A stretch of DNA of 64,000 bases from NCBI RefSeq assembly GCF_040732315.1, contig NZ_CP160388.1, positions 3,493,501 to 3,557,500 of the forward strand. Direction: 5' to 3'. This document shows, piece by piece, positions 47,563-55,281 of the stretch. Origin of the DNA: Oryzisolibacter sp. LB2S. Lineage in GTDB: Bacteria > Pseudomonadota > Gammaproteobacteria > Burkholderiales > Burkholderiaceae_C. The position numbers were made by a program, and so were the translations under genes. Each line of letters opens with the position of its first letter. Positions within the stretch are counted from its first letter, which is position 1. Under the pieces are notes generated by a model, which did not search any database, was not told where the DNA came from, and worked only from the letters and a program-made list of their open reading frames with translations.

Positions 47563-47622
47563 AACCACAATCAAAAATCATGCTGCATCGCAACAGGCAA
47601 GTACGGTCTTGACATATGGCTC

Positions 47623-48105
47623 TCACCCCGCGCACGCGGCGGACTCATCAAAAACAATAGTGCTCACCGCTTGTACATCCAGCCTCAAAAGCCGTTTTCG
47701 CATGCAAAGCACGGCCTTGTCCTTGGACACCAGGATGGCGCGGTGCGCCGCAGCCAGGTCGATGAATTTCTGGTCATCCCCATCCTTGCAGGCATAGGGC
47801 GCGCGCGTGGCCACATCCACCAGGCGGCTTGCGGCATCAAACGCGGCCAGGATCTGCGGCGCCGTCACGCCGTAGTACTGCATGCGCGGCTGCAGGTGGG
47901 GGTAGCGAAGCACATGTTCCAGTTCGTCGCGCATGGGCTGAGTGGCCACCCAGCCCAGCCGCCGCTTCTCCAGCAGCTCGCGCACGGCCGCGACGGCCGG
48001 GTCGGCAAACAGCAGCAGGTCGAGCACGATGTTGGTGTCGAGCACCACGGGGCGCGCCGCCTCGCCCTCGGCCGCCTGCGGCGGCAGGCGCAGCTCAGGC
48101 CGCAT
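47623..48105 (-). CDS. PIN-domain protein (COG1569-type, putative nuclease)
   Basis: 160-residue PIN-fold protein, probably a metal-dependent RNase. Acidic residues expected at the active site are VVLDTNIVLDLL (first Asp), DELEHVL (Glu) and DGDDQKFIDLA (later Asp pair). COG1569 PIN proteins resemble toxins, but no antitoxin gene adjoins. It starts inside the 3' end of the methyltransferase gene (11-bp overlap). The last 30 or so residues are written over a dispersed repeat copy and probably differ from relatives. Confidence 0.82.
   Translation of the reverse strand: MRPELRLPPQAAEGEAARPVVLDTNIVLDLLLFADPAVAAVRELLEKRRLGWVATQPMRDELEHVLRYPHLQPRMQYYGVTAPQILAAFDAASRLVDVATRAPYACKDGDDQKFIDLAAAHRAILVSKDKAVLCMRKRLLRLDVQAVSTIVFDESAACAG
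47646..47700 (+). repeat. Dispersed repeat, copy H, at the 3' end of the PIN gene
   Basis: ATCAAAAACAATAGTGCTCACCG then CTTGTACATCCAGCCTC. Antisense to the PIN gene, it codes for LDVQAVSTIVFDES near that protein's C-terminus. Confidence 0.7.
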
Positions 48106-49372
48106 GGCTCGGCCCGGCGGTGTCTGCGGCAGGACGCGTCCGCACCGAGCCCGCCACCAGGTCGAAGCGGAACATGCGGCATTCGATGGGGCCGTTCCAC
48201 AGCGGTACGCGGCGCGATTCCTTCAGGCGCATCTTGGAGGGCAGCTTGAGGTCGGGGGTGAGCAGCCAGGCCTGCCAGCCGGCGTAGTTCTTCTTCCAGT
48301 GCGCGGCCAGTTGGGCGAAGAAGTCCACACCGTCCTCGGTCTGCGCGCTCTCGCGCCCGGCGCGCTGCACCTGGGCCATGCGCTCGCCGGCCTTGCGCCC
48401 ATGGCTGCCGGCCGCGGCAATGCGCTCGCCATAGGGCGGGTTGAGCAGCATCACGCCGGGGAGCTCGCAGGGCGGCATGCGCTGCAGCGCGTCGCCGCCG
48501 CGCAGCTGCACGGCCGCGGCCACGCCGGCGCGCTCGGCGTTGCGCTGAGCAAAGTCCACCATGCGGTGCGATACGTCACTGCCAAAAATGGGCACAGGCG
48601 GCGCAACGACGGCGTTGGCAGCTTCTTCTTTGATAGCAGACCAGACATGGGACTGGTAGGGCAGCAGCCTCTCGAACGCAAAGCGGCGCCGCAGGCCCGG
48701 CGCCATGCGGCAGGCGATCTGCGCGGCCTCGATGACCACGGTGCCGCTGCCGCAACAGGGGTCGTACAGCGGCAGGGGCGTGTCGCCATGCGGGTTCCAG
48801 CCCGTGGCGGCGATCATGGCCGCGGCCAGGGTCTCCTTGAGCGGCGCGTCGCCCTTGTCCTCGCGCCAGCCACGCTTGAACAGCGGCTCGCCCGAGGTGT
48901 CGATGTAGACCGTGGCCTGTTCGCGCGTGAGGTGCAGATGGACGCGCACATCGGGCCAGCGCGTCTCGACGTCGGGGCGGCTTCCCGCCTTGGCGCGAAA
49001 GCGGTCGGCCACTGCGTCCTTCACGCGCAGCGCGGCGAAGTTCAGGCTCTTGAGCGGGCTGTGCTGGGCCGTGACCTCCACCTTGAAGCTCTGGCGCGGG
49101 GTGAACCAGATCTCCCAGGCCACGCTGGCCGCGAGGGCGTAGATGTCGTCCTCGCTGCGGTATGGCCTCTCGGCCAGTTGCACCAGCACGCGCTGGGCCA
49201 GGCGGCTGTGGAGGTTCAGCCGCAGCGCATCACGCCAGCTGCTGCGCAGCAGCACACCGGCACGGCCGACGAGCAGATCCTGACCGGTCAGACCCGTGAG
49301 CGCATGCACCTCGTCGGCCAGAAAGCCCTCGACGCCGGCGGCGCAGGGCAGGAATAGTTGCAGGGTGTTCAT
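48095..49372 (-). CDS. THUMP-domain rRNA methyltransferase (RlmL N-terminal / YpsC-like)
   Basis: S-adenosylmethionine-dependent guanine-N2 methyltransferase of 425 residues, likely acting on 23S rRNA like the m2G2445 half of RlmL. A THUMP RNA-binding domain is near the N-terminus, YIDTSGEPLFKRGWRE precedes the fold, the cofactor loop is YDPCCGSGT, and the catalytic motif is LLNPPYGER. The segment WSAIKEEAANAVVAPPVP appears to come from a dispersed repeat copy. The ATG at 49372 is preferred over an upstream alternative at 49384. Confidence 0.9.
   Translation of the reverse strand: MNTLQLFLPCAAGVEGFLADEVHALTGLTGQDLLVGRAGVLLRSSWRDALRLNLHSRLAQRVLVQLAERPYRSEDDIYALAASVAWEIWFTPRQSFKVEVTAQHSPLKSLNFAALRVKDAVADRFRAKAGSRPDVETRWPDVRVHLHLTREQATVYIDTSGEPLFKRGWREDKGDAPLKETLAAAMIAATGWNPHGDTPLPLYDPCCGSGTVVIEAAQIACRMAPGLRRRFAFERLLPYQSHVWSAIKEEAANAVVAPPVPIFGSDVSHRMVDFAQRNAERAGVAAAVQLRGGDALQRMPPCELPGVMLLNPPYGERIAAAGSHGRKAGERMAQVQRAGRESAQTEDGVDFFAQLAAHWKKNYAGWQAWLLTPDLKLPSKMRLKESRRVPLWNGPIECRMFRFDLVAGSVRTRPAADTAGPSHAA
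48606..48636 (-). repeat. Dispersed repeat, copy I (diverged), inside the methyltransferase gene
   Basis: Minus strand reads ATCAAAGAAGAAGCTGCCAA then CGCCG, close to ATCAAAAACAATAGCTGCCAGCGC; the stop codon in the repeat has been lost. Confidence 0.5.
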
Positions 49373-49536
49373 AGAGCCCGCCAAGCATAAGGGATGGCCT
49401 TCCGTCCAGGCGCACGCGCCATTCTTCGCTCGGCTTGCGCTGCCATGGAACGTCCGCGGCCGTCATCCGTCGGTTTTTTTTACATCCGTCACACCCGGGC
49501 GGAGCAGAAGTCAAGCAAATCAAAGACTTACATGTG

Positions 49537-49552
49537 CGGCATGCAAACTGCT
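49537..49552 (+). promoter_or_regulatory. Sigma-54-type promoter of second PEP-CTERM gene
   Basis: CGGCATGCAAACTGCT has GG-N10-GC spacing (GG 49538-49539, GC 49550-49551), a weaker -12 (CTGC for TTGC). Expected start is about 25 bp before the ATG at 49586. Confidence 0.6.
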
Positions 49553-49585
49553 TGTGATCCATTCACCTGGACATGGAGGCCTATC

Positions 49586-50269
49586 ATGAAGTGCTGCTCA
49601 ATCCTTGCAAGCGCCGTCACTTGGTTGCTGCTCAGTGTTGCAGGCATGGCTCAAGCGGCGGTCATAGATTTTGAGGACGTGCCCTTGGGTGGCGGCGATT
49701 GCAACTATGTCGGTCTGTCGCTAGACAGCCGTGGATTCACCTTCACCGGCAATCCGGCCGATCCCGTTGCCACTCCCTTTCTCTATGTATGCAACCCAGG
49801 GATACTGCAGAGCAATACATCGGCGGCTCTGATCAATACCGACGAGCGATCCATCCTGACCATGACGAAAAGCGACGGCAGCAGCTTTTCGCTGTCCTCC
49901 TTCTATGCCGGCGGCAGAACGGAAAACTATGAACCGTCGCTACCGGTGATCGACTACAGCGTTGCGTTCGGCATCGACATAGTCGGCCATCTCGTCGGTG
50001 GCGGGACGGTGTTCACCTCGGTTGTGCTGGATTCAGAGGCGCCGTACGACTGGAGTCTGTTCGTTCTTCCCGCGTCGTTCACCGATCTCGTGTCCGTGGT
50101 TTTCACGGCCCAAGGGGACGGTGACATCCCTGAATTCCTTATCGATGACATCGTCGTCGACATGGCACGACCAGTCCCCGAGCCGGCGTCACTGGCGTTG
50201 CTCGGCACAGCGCTTTTCGGCCTCGTACTTGCGAAGCGCAGCGGTGCGGCCAAGAGGCGGAGAGTCTGA
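49586..50269 (+). CDS. PEP-CTERM sorting-signal exported protein 2
   Basis: 227-residue exported protein. The signal peptide ends near AGMAQA (residue 24); the mature part begins VIDFEDVPLGGGDCNY, as in many PEP-CTERM proteins, and the C-terminus is VPEPASLALLGTALFGLVLA then KRSGAAKRRRV. The ATG at 49586 follows GGAGG. Base composition is visibly lower in G+C than the neighbours, suggesting a different history. Same sorting system as the gene at 45535. Confidence 0.86.
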   Translation: MKCCSILASAVTWLLLSVAGMAQAAVIDFEDVPLGGGDCNYVGLSLDSRGFTFTGNPADPVATPFLYVCNPGILQSNTSAALINTDERSILTMTKSDGSSFSLSSFYAGGRTENYEPSLPVIDYSVAFGIDIVGHLVGGGTVFTSVVLDSEAPYDWSLFVLPASFTDLVSVVFTAQGDGDIPEFLIDDIVVDMARPVPEPASLALLGTALFGLVLAKRSGAAKRRRV

Positions 50270-50347
50270 GCGCCCCCGCAGCGTCACCATGCAGAAGCGG
50301 GGCCCATCCCCCGCAGCTCGCCATGCGTCTGGCGCTCCTGCCCTGGG

Positions 50348-50785
50348 TCAGCGGGCCGCCACGGCCAGGAGCAGTTCGCGCACCGAGTCGGGAATCGGTG
50401 CGGGCTTGCGCCCCACGCGGTCGATGAAGACGATGCCGGTCTTGCCGCGCGCCACCTCGCGGCCCGCGGACACCTCGGTCATGCGGAACACCAGGTCGAA
50501 GCCATAGCGGTTGAAGTCCTGGGGCGTCATCTCCACACGCAGGGTCTCTCCATGGAAGGCCTCGGACTTGTACTGCGCCAGCATGTCGCCGACGACGGTG
50601 GCCAGGCCCTGCACATTGCCCTCGGTGTAGCCCAGCGAGCGAAAGAAGCGCACGCGCGCCTCCGACACGAGGCTGAGCAGCTGTGCGTTGTCCAGATGTC
50701 CGCCCTGGTTGACATGGCTGATGTAGACCTGCAGTTCGGTGCAGAAGCCGAACGAAGCCGGAAGTTCGAAAATGATGCGTGCCAT
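50348..50785 (-). CDS. 4HBT-fold acyl-CoA thioesterase family protein
   Basis: 145-residue hot-dog protein of the YbgC/FadM type. The core is VYISHVNQGGHLDNAQLLSL then EARVRFFRSLGY, with HGETLRVEMTPQDFNRYGFD later. The usual catalytic Asp of YbgC (tDaxGxVyh) is not in its normal position here (NQGGHLDN), so activity may differ. It lies 14 bp after rpoN on the same strand. Confidence 0.75.
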   Translation of the reverse strand: MARIIFELPASFGFCTELQVYISHVNQGGHLDNAQLLSLVSEARVRFFRSLGYTEGNVQGLATVVGDMLAQYKSEAFHGETLRVEMTPQDFNRYGFDLVFRMTEVSAGREVARGKTGIVFIDRVGRKPAPIPDSVRELLLAVAAR

Positions 50786-50799
50786 GTGGCCTTTCGTTG

Positions 50800-52332
50800 T
50801 CAGAGCGCCTTGCGCAGATTGGCCGGCGCGATCTTGAGCGCCTCGCGGTACTTGGCCACGGTGCGGCGTGCGCACTCGATGCCCTGCTCCTTGAGCATCT
50901 CGGCGATCTGGTTGTCCGACAGCGGCTTGCGCGCGTCCTCCGCCGCGACGAACTGCTTGATGAGTGCACGCACCGCCGTGCTCGATGCGTTGCCGCCGGT
51001 CTCCGTTCCCAGACCCGAGCCGAAGAAATACTTGAGCTCGAACGTGCCCTGGGGCGTGGCCATGTACTTGGCCGTGGTCACGCGCGAGATGGTCGATTCG
51101 TGCAGGCCGAGCTCGTCTGCGATCTCGCGCAGCACCATCGGGCGCATGGCCAGCTCGCCATGCACGAAGAAGTTCTTCTGCCGCTCCACGATGGCGCGCG
51201 AGACGCGCAATATGGTGTCAAAGCGCTGCTGAATGTTCTTGATGAACCAGCGCGCCTCCTGCAGTCGCGCCTGCAGCGCCTGATGGCCCTCACCGCCCCG
51301 ACCACCGCGCAGGGCACTGGCATAGATGTCGTGCACGCGCAGCCGCGGCATGACGTCGGGATTGAGCTGCACGCTGAAGCTCTGCTGCGCGCCGCGTCCG
51401 GTCTTTCGGACGATCACGTCGGGCACGATGGCATTGCGCTCCACGTCGGCAAAGCGCCGGCCCGGGCGCGGCTCCAGCCGCGCGATCAGCGCCATGGCCT
51501 GGCGCGTGTCCTCCTCGCCGGTCGCGCACAGCTGACTGAGGCGGCGCAGGTCGCGCTTGGCCAGCAGGTCCAGCGGCTGGCGGCAGATGCGCAGCGCCGC
51601 CTCCACCACGGCCGGGTCGCCCTCCTCGTGGAGGTTCATGGCGTGCAGCTGCAGCGTCAGGCATTCGGCGAGATCGCGCGCGCCCACGCCGGTGGGCTCC
51701 AGGCTTTGCAGCAGACCCAGGGCGACGGTGAAGCGGTGCACCAGCTCGTCGAGCTGCTCGGCATCGTCGGCTCCGGCCAGGCCCACGGCCAGCGACTCCA
51801 GCGTGTCTTCCAGGTAGCCGTCGTCGTTCAGCGATTCGATGAGAAAGCGCAGCGCAGCGCGGTCGAGCTCGGACAGGCGCAGCGACAGGGCCTGGCGGTG
51901 CAGGTAGTCGGTCAGCGACTCGTGGCTGCGCGCCAGGTCGGCGGCGTCGGCCTCGTCCTCATCGGCGCCGGAGCCGCTGCGCACCGTGCCATCGCCGCCC
52001 CATTCGCCGTCTTCGACGGCCGCGTCCATGCTGCCGTCGCCCTCCCAGTCGTCGGGCGTATCGACGGCCGGAGTTTCCACGTCATTTTCGTCTCCAGCGC
52101 TTATCTGGTCAGCGTTGGTAGCTTCTGAATATGTAGCATCAGCAGGGGCCTGAGGGTCGGGCTCGGGCGCCCCGTCGTCGGACGAGAGCTCGAGAAACGG
52201 GTTCTCGTCCAGCATCTGCTCGACCTCCTGGGCCAGCTCCAGCGTGGACAGCTGCAGCAGGCGAATGGACTGCTGCAGCTGCGGCGTGAGCGCCAGATGC
52301 TGCGAGACACGCAGCGACAGATTCGGTTTCAT
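50800..52332 (-). CDS. rpoN: RNA polymerase sigma-54 factor RpoN
   Basis: Sigma factor for -24/-12 promoters requiring enhancer-binding activators. Region I is Gln/Leu-rich (LTPQLQQSIRLLQLSTLEL), followed by an acidic region II, core-binding region and the RpoN box ARRTVAKYRE near the C-terminus. Length is 510 residues. Part of the acidic linker (ATYSEATNADQISAGDENDV) is encoded by a dispersed repeat copy. It follows lptB, the usual order; a thioesterase rather than hpf comes next. Confidence 0.97.
   Translation of the reverse strand: MKPNLSLRVSQHLALTPQLQQSIRLLQLSTLELAQEVEQMLDENPFLELSSDDGAPEPDPQAPADATYSEATNADQISAGDENDVETPAVDTPDDWEGDGSMDAAVEDGEWGGDGTVRSGSGADEDEADAADLARSHESLTDYLHRQALSLRLSELDRAALRFLIESLNDDGYLEDTLESLAVGLAGADDAEQLDELVHRFTVALGLLQSLEPTGVGARDLAECLTLQLHAMNLHEEGDPAVVEAALRICRQPLDLLAKRDLRRLSQLCATGEEDTRQAMALIARLEPRPGRRFADVERNAIVPDVIVRKTGRGAQQSFSVQLNPDVMPRLRVHDIYASALRGGRGGEGHQALQARLQEARWFIKNIQQRFDTILRVSRAIVERQKNFFVHGELAMRPMVLREIADELGLHESTISRVTTAKYMATPQGTFELKYFFGSGLGTETGGNASSTAVRALIKQFVAAEDARKPLSDNQIAEMLKEQGIECARRTVAKYREALKIAPANLRKAL
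52081..52135 (-). repeat. Dispersed repeat, copy J, inside rpoN
   Basis: Minus strand: CAGAAGCTACCAACGCTGAC then AGATAAGCGCTGGAGACG, aligning with the body of the element. It falls in the variable acidic linker where insertions are tolerated. Confidence 0.6.
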
Positions 52333-52378
52333 GCCCTCTCTTTCACTCCATGCCCCGTGTCACATGCCTGCATCCCGC

Positions 52379-53173
52379 TCACATGCGGAAATGCTCGCCG
52401 AGGTAGACCCGGCGCACTTCCGCGTTGTCCACGATGTCCGACGGCGTGCCCTGCGCGAGCACCCGTCCCTCGCTGATGATGAAGGCGTGATCGCAAATGC
52501 CCAGGGTCTCGCGCACGTTGTGGTCGGTGATCAGGACGCCGATGCCGCGCTCCTTGAGAAAGCCGATGATGCGCTGGATCTCGATCACGGCAATGGGGTC
52601 GATGCCGGCAAAGGGCTCGTCGAGCAGGATGAAGCGCGGCTGTGTGGCCAGGGCGCGCGCGATCTCCACGCGCCGGCGCTCACCACCCGAGAGCGCCAGG
52701 GCCGGCGACTGGCGCAGATGCTCCACGCGCAGCTCCTGCAGCAGGCCGGTGAGCTGGCGCTCGATCTCGTCGCGCGCCAGGGGCTTGCCGGAGGCATCGG
52801 TCTGCAGCTCGAGCACGGCACGCACGTTGTCCTCGACGTTGAGCTTGCGAAAGATCGAGGCCTCCTGCGGCAGATAGGACAGACCCAGGCGCGAGCGCCG
52901 GTGTATGGGCATGTTGGCCACCGACTGGCCGTCGATGCGGATGTCGCCGCCGTCACTGCGCACTAGGCCCACGATCATGTAGAACGAGGTGGTCTTGCCC
53001 GCGCCATTGGGGCCGAGCAGCCCCACGACCTCGCCCTTTTGCACGACCAGCGACACATCCTTGACCACCTTGCGGCTGCCGTAGGACTTCTGCAGGTGCA
53101 GTGCCTCCAGCCGGCTGCCGCCGTTGGCAGTGGCGGCGGCGCGAACACGCGTCTCGTCCATGGCCGCGCTCAC
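52379..53173 (-). CDS. lptB: LPS transport ATP-binding protein LptB
   Basis: ATPase that powers extraction of lipopolysaccharide from the inner membrane with LptFGC. Walker A GPNGAGKTT, signature LSGGERRR, Walker B FILLDEPFAGIDP and the H-loop TDHNVRE are complete. Start is GTG at 53173, overlapping the lptA stop as GTGA (264 residues); an ATG at 53161 is an alternative. Confidence 0.96.
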   Translation of the reverse strand: MSAAMDETRVRAAATANGGSRLEALHLQKSYGSRKVVKDVSLVVQKGEVVGLLGPNGAGKTTSFYMIVGLVRSDGGDIRIDGQSVANMPIHRRSRLGLSYLPQEASIFRKLNVEDNVRAVLELQTDASGKPLARDEIERQLTGLLQELRVEHLRQSPALALSGGERRRVEIARALATQPRFILLDEPFAGIDPIAVIEIQRIIGFLKERGIGVLITDHNVRETLGICDHAFIISEGRVLAQGTPSDIVDNAEVRRVYLGEHFRM

Positions 53174-53805
53174 TTGCCGTCACCCAGGCTGGGGGTGGCG
53201 CGCAGCGCGGGTGGCTCGGCGGGCGCCGGCGCGGCCGGCGGCTGCTCCTTGGGTGCCAGCACCGCACGCACGCGGCCACCGGAGGCGCCGTTCCTGTCGC
53301 CGCCCGGCGTGGCCTTCTGGCCATCCACGGTGAAGACGTCGGTGATGTTGTTGTAGACGATGAGCGCCCCCGTCAGCTCGTCGGCCAGCGTGGCCTCGCG
53401 GTAGCGGCGCAGCTCGGCACGGCGGATGAGCTTGACGATGTCGGTACGGCCGTCGTACTCGATGACCTCGCCCTCGCCCTCGACATATTCATCGGGCGCG
53501 CCCGGCGGCGTGTCGCGCTTCTGGCGGAAGAAGGCGCGCTTGCCCGGCTCGGCCGTCACCACGCCATGCTGATAGCCCTCGGGATCCTGACGCACCTCCA
53601 GCTGCGCGCCGCGCAGCACGATGGTGCCCTTGGTCATGACCACATGGCCGGTGAACACGCTGGTCTGCTTGAGCTCATCGTGGCGCAGCGCATCGGCCTC
53701 GATGTTCATGGGCTTTCCCCGGTCAGCCTTCTCGGCATGCGCCGCAGGCAGACAGGCCAGCGCCAGGGCGCCATACAAAAGGAGGGAGGACGGTCGGATT
53801 TTCAT
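53170..53805 (-). CDS. lptA: LPS transport periplasmic protein LptA
   Basis: Periplasmic bridge protein for lipopolysaccharide. A signal peptide ends near AAHA (residue 24), and the OstA/LptA beta-jellyroll follows (MNIEADALRHDELKQTSVFT, GTIVLRGAQLEVRQDPEG). The Ala/Pro-rich tail makes it 211 residues. It overlaps lptB as GTGA. lptC, normally immediately upstream, is absent: the dsbA terminator lies there instead. Confidence 0.95.
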   Translation of the reverse strand: MKIRPSSLLLYGALALACLPAAHAEKADRGKPMNIEADALRHDELKQTSVFTGHVVMTKGTIVLRGAQLEVRQDPEGYQHGVVTAEPGKRAFFRQKRDTPPGAPDEYVEGEGEVIEYDGRTDIVKLIRRAELRRYREATLADELTGALIVYNNITDVFTVDGQKATPGGDRNGASGGRVRAVLAPKEQPPAAPAPAEPPALRATPSLGDGK

Positions 53806-53872
53806 AGGGCACGATTCTTGCGATCATTGTACTGACGACCCCGCGTTCCCGCGCCGTCGCGACGGCAGGACC

Positions 53873-53900
53873 AAAAAAAAGCGCGCCCGAGGGGCGCGCT
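53873..53900 (-). terminator. Intrinsic terminator after dsbA
   Basis: Minus strand AGCGCGCCC and GGGCGCGCT pair around a CTC loop, followed by eight T residues: a strong rho-independent terminator. Confidence 0.92.
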
Positions 53901-53924
53901 CCGCGGTACCTGGCGGCAGCGACT

Positions 53925-54557
53925 TCAACCCTTGCGCACCTGCGCAACCAGCTGATCGACGATGCGCAGCACGTTGTCCATGCTGCCGGCCATGGTGCCG
54001 TCGACGTAGTAGCGCCCGGCCACCCCCATGGCGGGCACGCCCTCGACGTCATAGGCCTGCTGCAGCTGCGTGGCCTTGCGCACCTGGTTGGCCACTCCAA
54101 ACGAGTTGTACATCTCCTTGAACTTGGTCATGTCCAGCCCCTGGGCGTTGGCCCAGGCGAAGATCTGCGCGTCCTCCTGCAGCGGCTTGCGCTCCACATG
54201 GATGTAACGGAATGCCTGGCTGTGCAGGGTGTCGAGCTTGCCCAGGCCCTCCAGCGTGTAGTAGAGCTTTTGCATGGGCACGGTCTTGGCGTTGAAGTTC
54301 ACCGGCACATGGTGAAAGACCACATCTGCGGGCAGCTTCTTGGCCCAGGCATTGAGCATGGGCTCGAACGAGTTGCAATGCGGGCAGAAATAGCCAAAGA
54401 ACTCCACCACCTCGATCTTGCCCGTGGGCGCCTCGCTGGGGGCGGGCTTGGCCAGCCTGCGGAAGTCCTTGCCCTCACGGGGCTGGGCCAGGGCGGGCAG
54501 AGACAGGCCACCGGCGGCCAGCGCGGCGGCGGAGAGGGAAAACTCACGGCGTTTCAT
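53925..54557 (-). CDS. dsbA: Thiol:disulfide interchange protein DsbA/DsbL
   Basis: Periplasmic oxidase that forms disulfides in exported proteins. A signal peptide (MKRREFSLSAAALAAGG, cleavage after ALA near 24) precedes a thioredoxin fold with active site FCPHC and the cis-Pro region VEGVPAMGVAG. Length is 210 residues. The strong terminator downstream ends this transcript before lptA. Confidence 0.95.
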   Translation of the reverse strand: MKRREFSLSAAALAAGGLSLPALAQPREGKDFRRLAKPAPSEAPTGKIEVVEFFGYFCPHCNSFEPMLNAWAKKLPADVVFHHVPVNFNAKTVPMQKLYYTLEGLGKLDTLHSQAFRYIHVERKPLQEDAQIFAWANAQGLDMTKFKEMYNSFGVANQVRKATQLQQAYDVEGVPAMGVAGRYYVDGTMAGSMDNVLRIVDQLVAQVRKG

Positions 54558-54616
54558 GGATGGTCAACACTCCTGGGACGGTATGGCTGCATGTGAGCCA
54601 GGGCGGGGACAAAAGT

Positions 54617-55273
54617 TCAGCGCTGCACGCGCACCAAGGCCGAATCGACGCCTGCGCCGTCAAGCTTCTGCTTGAGCGATTCGGCATCGTCGCGCTTGCC
54701 GAACGGGCCTATGCGCACCCTGAACACCGTGCGGCCATTGGCCTCGCGCTCGCTCACGCGCGCCTCCCAGCCCAGCATGGCGAGCTTGGCACGCTGGGCA
54801 TCGGCATCCTGCTGGGTGCGGAACGCGCCGGCCTGGACGAAGTACTCGAACGGATCGGCGGTCACGGCGGGCGCCTCCCGGGACTTGGCGCGCGCCAGAT
54901 CGCCGAGCGGGTCGGCAGACGGGGCTGCGGTCTCCTTGCGGGCGTTCGGCACCGATGCGGCCGGAGCCGCTGCCGTCGGCGTCTCGGGTGTGGCCGAAGC
55001 GGCCGAGGGACTCGTGGCAGGAGCCTCCGGCGCCGGAGGCTCCGGCGTGACGGGCCTGGCCGGGTTCTTGCCGTACAACGGCGCGTTCGGGTCCCAGTTC
55101 TGGTTGCGCTTGGCTTCGGCGGCATCCTGCCCCGGCACGCGCACGCCATTCTTGTTCAGGAAGGGGACGGGCACCTTGGTCACGTAGACGGCCACGGCCA
55201 GGGCGGCCCCAAGCCCGACGATCACCCCGAGGATGAAGCCCACGGCCGTGCCGCCGCGTTGCTGTTTTTTCAT
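54617..55273 (-). CDS. SPOR-domain single-pass membrane protein (FtsN-like layout)
   Basis: 218 residues: short cytosolic basic end (MKKQQRGG), one membrane helix (about 10-32), a Pro/Ala-rich linker and a C-terminal SPOR peptidoglycan-binding domain (FEYFVQAGAFRTQQDADAQR, VRIGPFGKRDDAES). SPOR proteins gather at the division septum on denuded glycan. The ATG at 55273 is preferred; a GTG two codons upstream is possible. It follows argS by 8 bp. Confidence 0.9.
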   Translation of the reverse strand: MKKQQRGGTAVGFILGVIVGLGAALAVAVYVTKVPVPFLNKNGVRVPGQDAAEAKRNQNWDPNAPLYGKNPARPVTPEPPAPEAPATSPSAASATPETPTAAAPAASVPNARKETAAPSADPLGDLARAKSREAPAVTADPFEYFVQAGAFRTQQDADAQRAKLAMLGWEARVSEREANGRTVFRVRIGPFGKRDDAESLKQKLDGAGVDSALVRVQR

Positions 55274-55281
55274 ATGCACTC

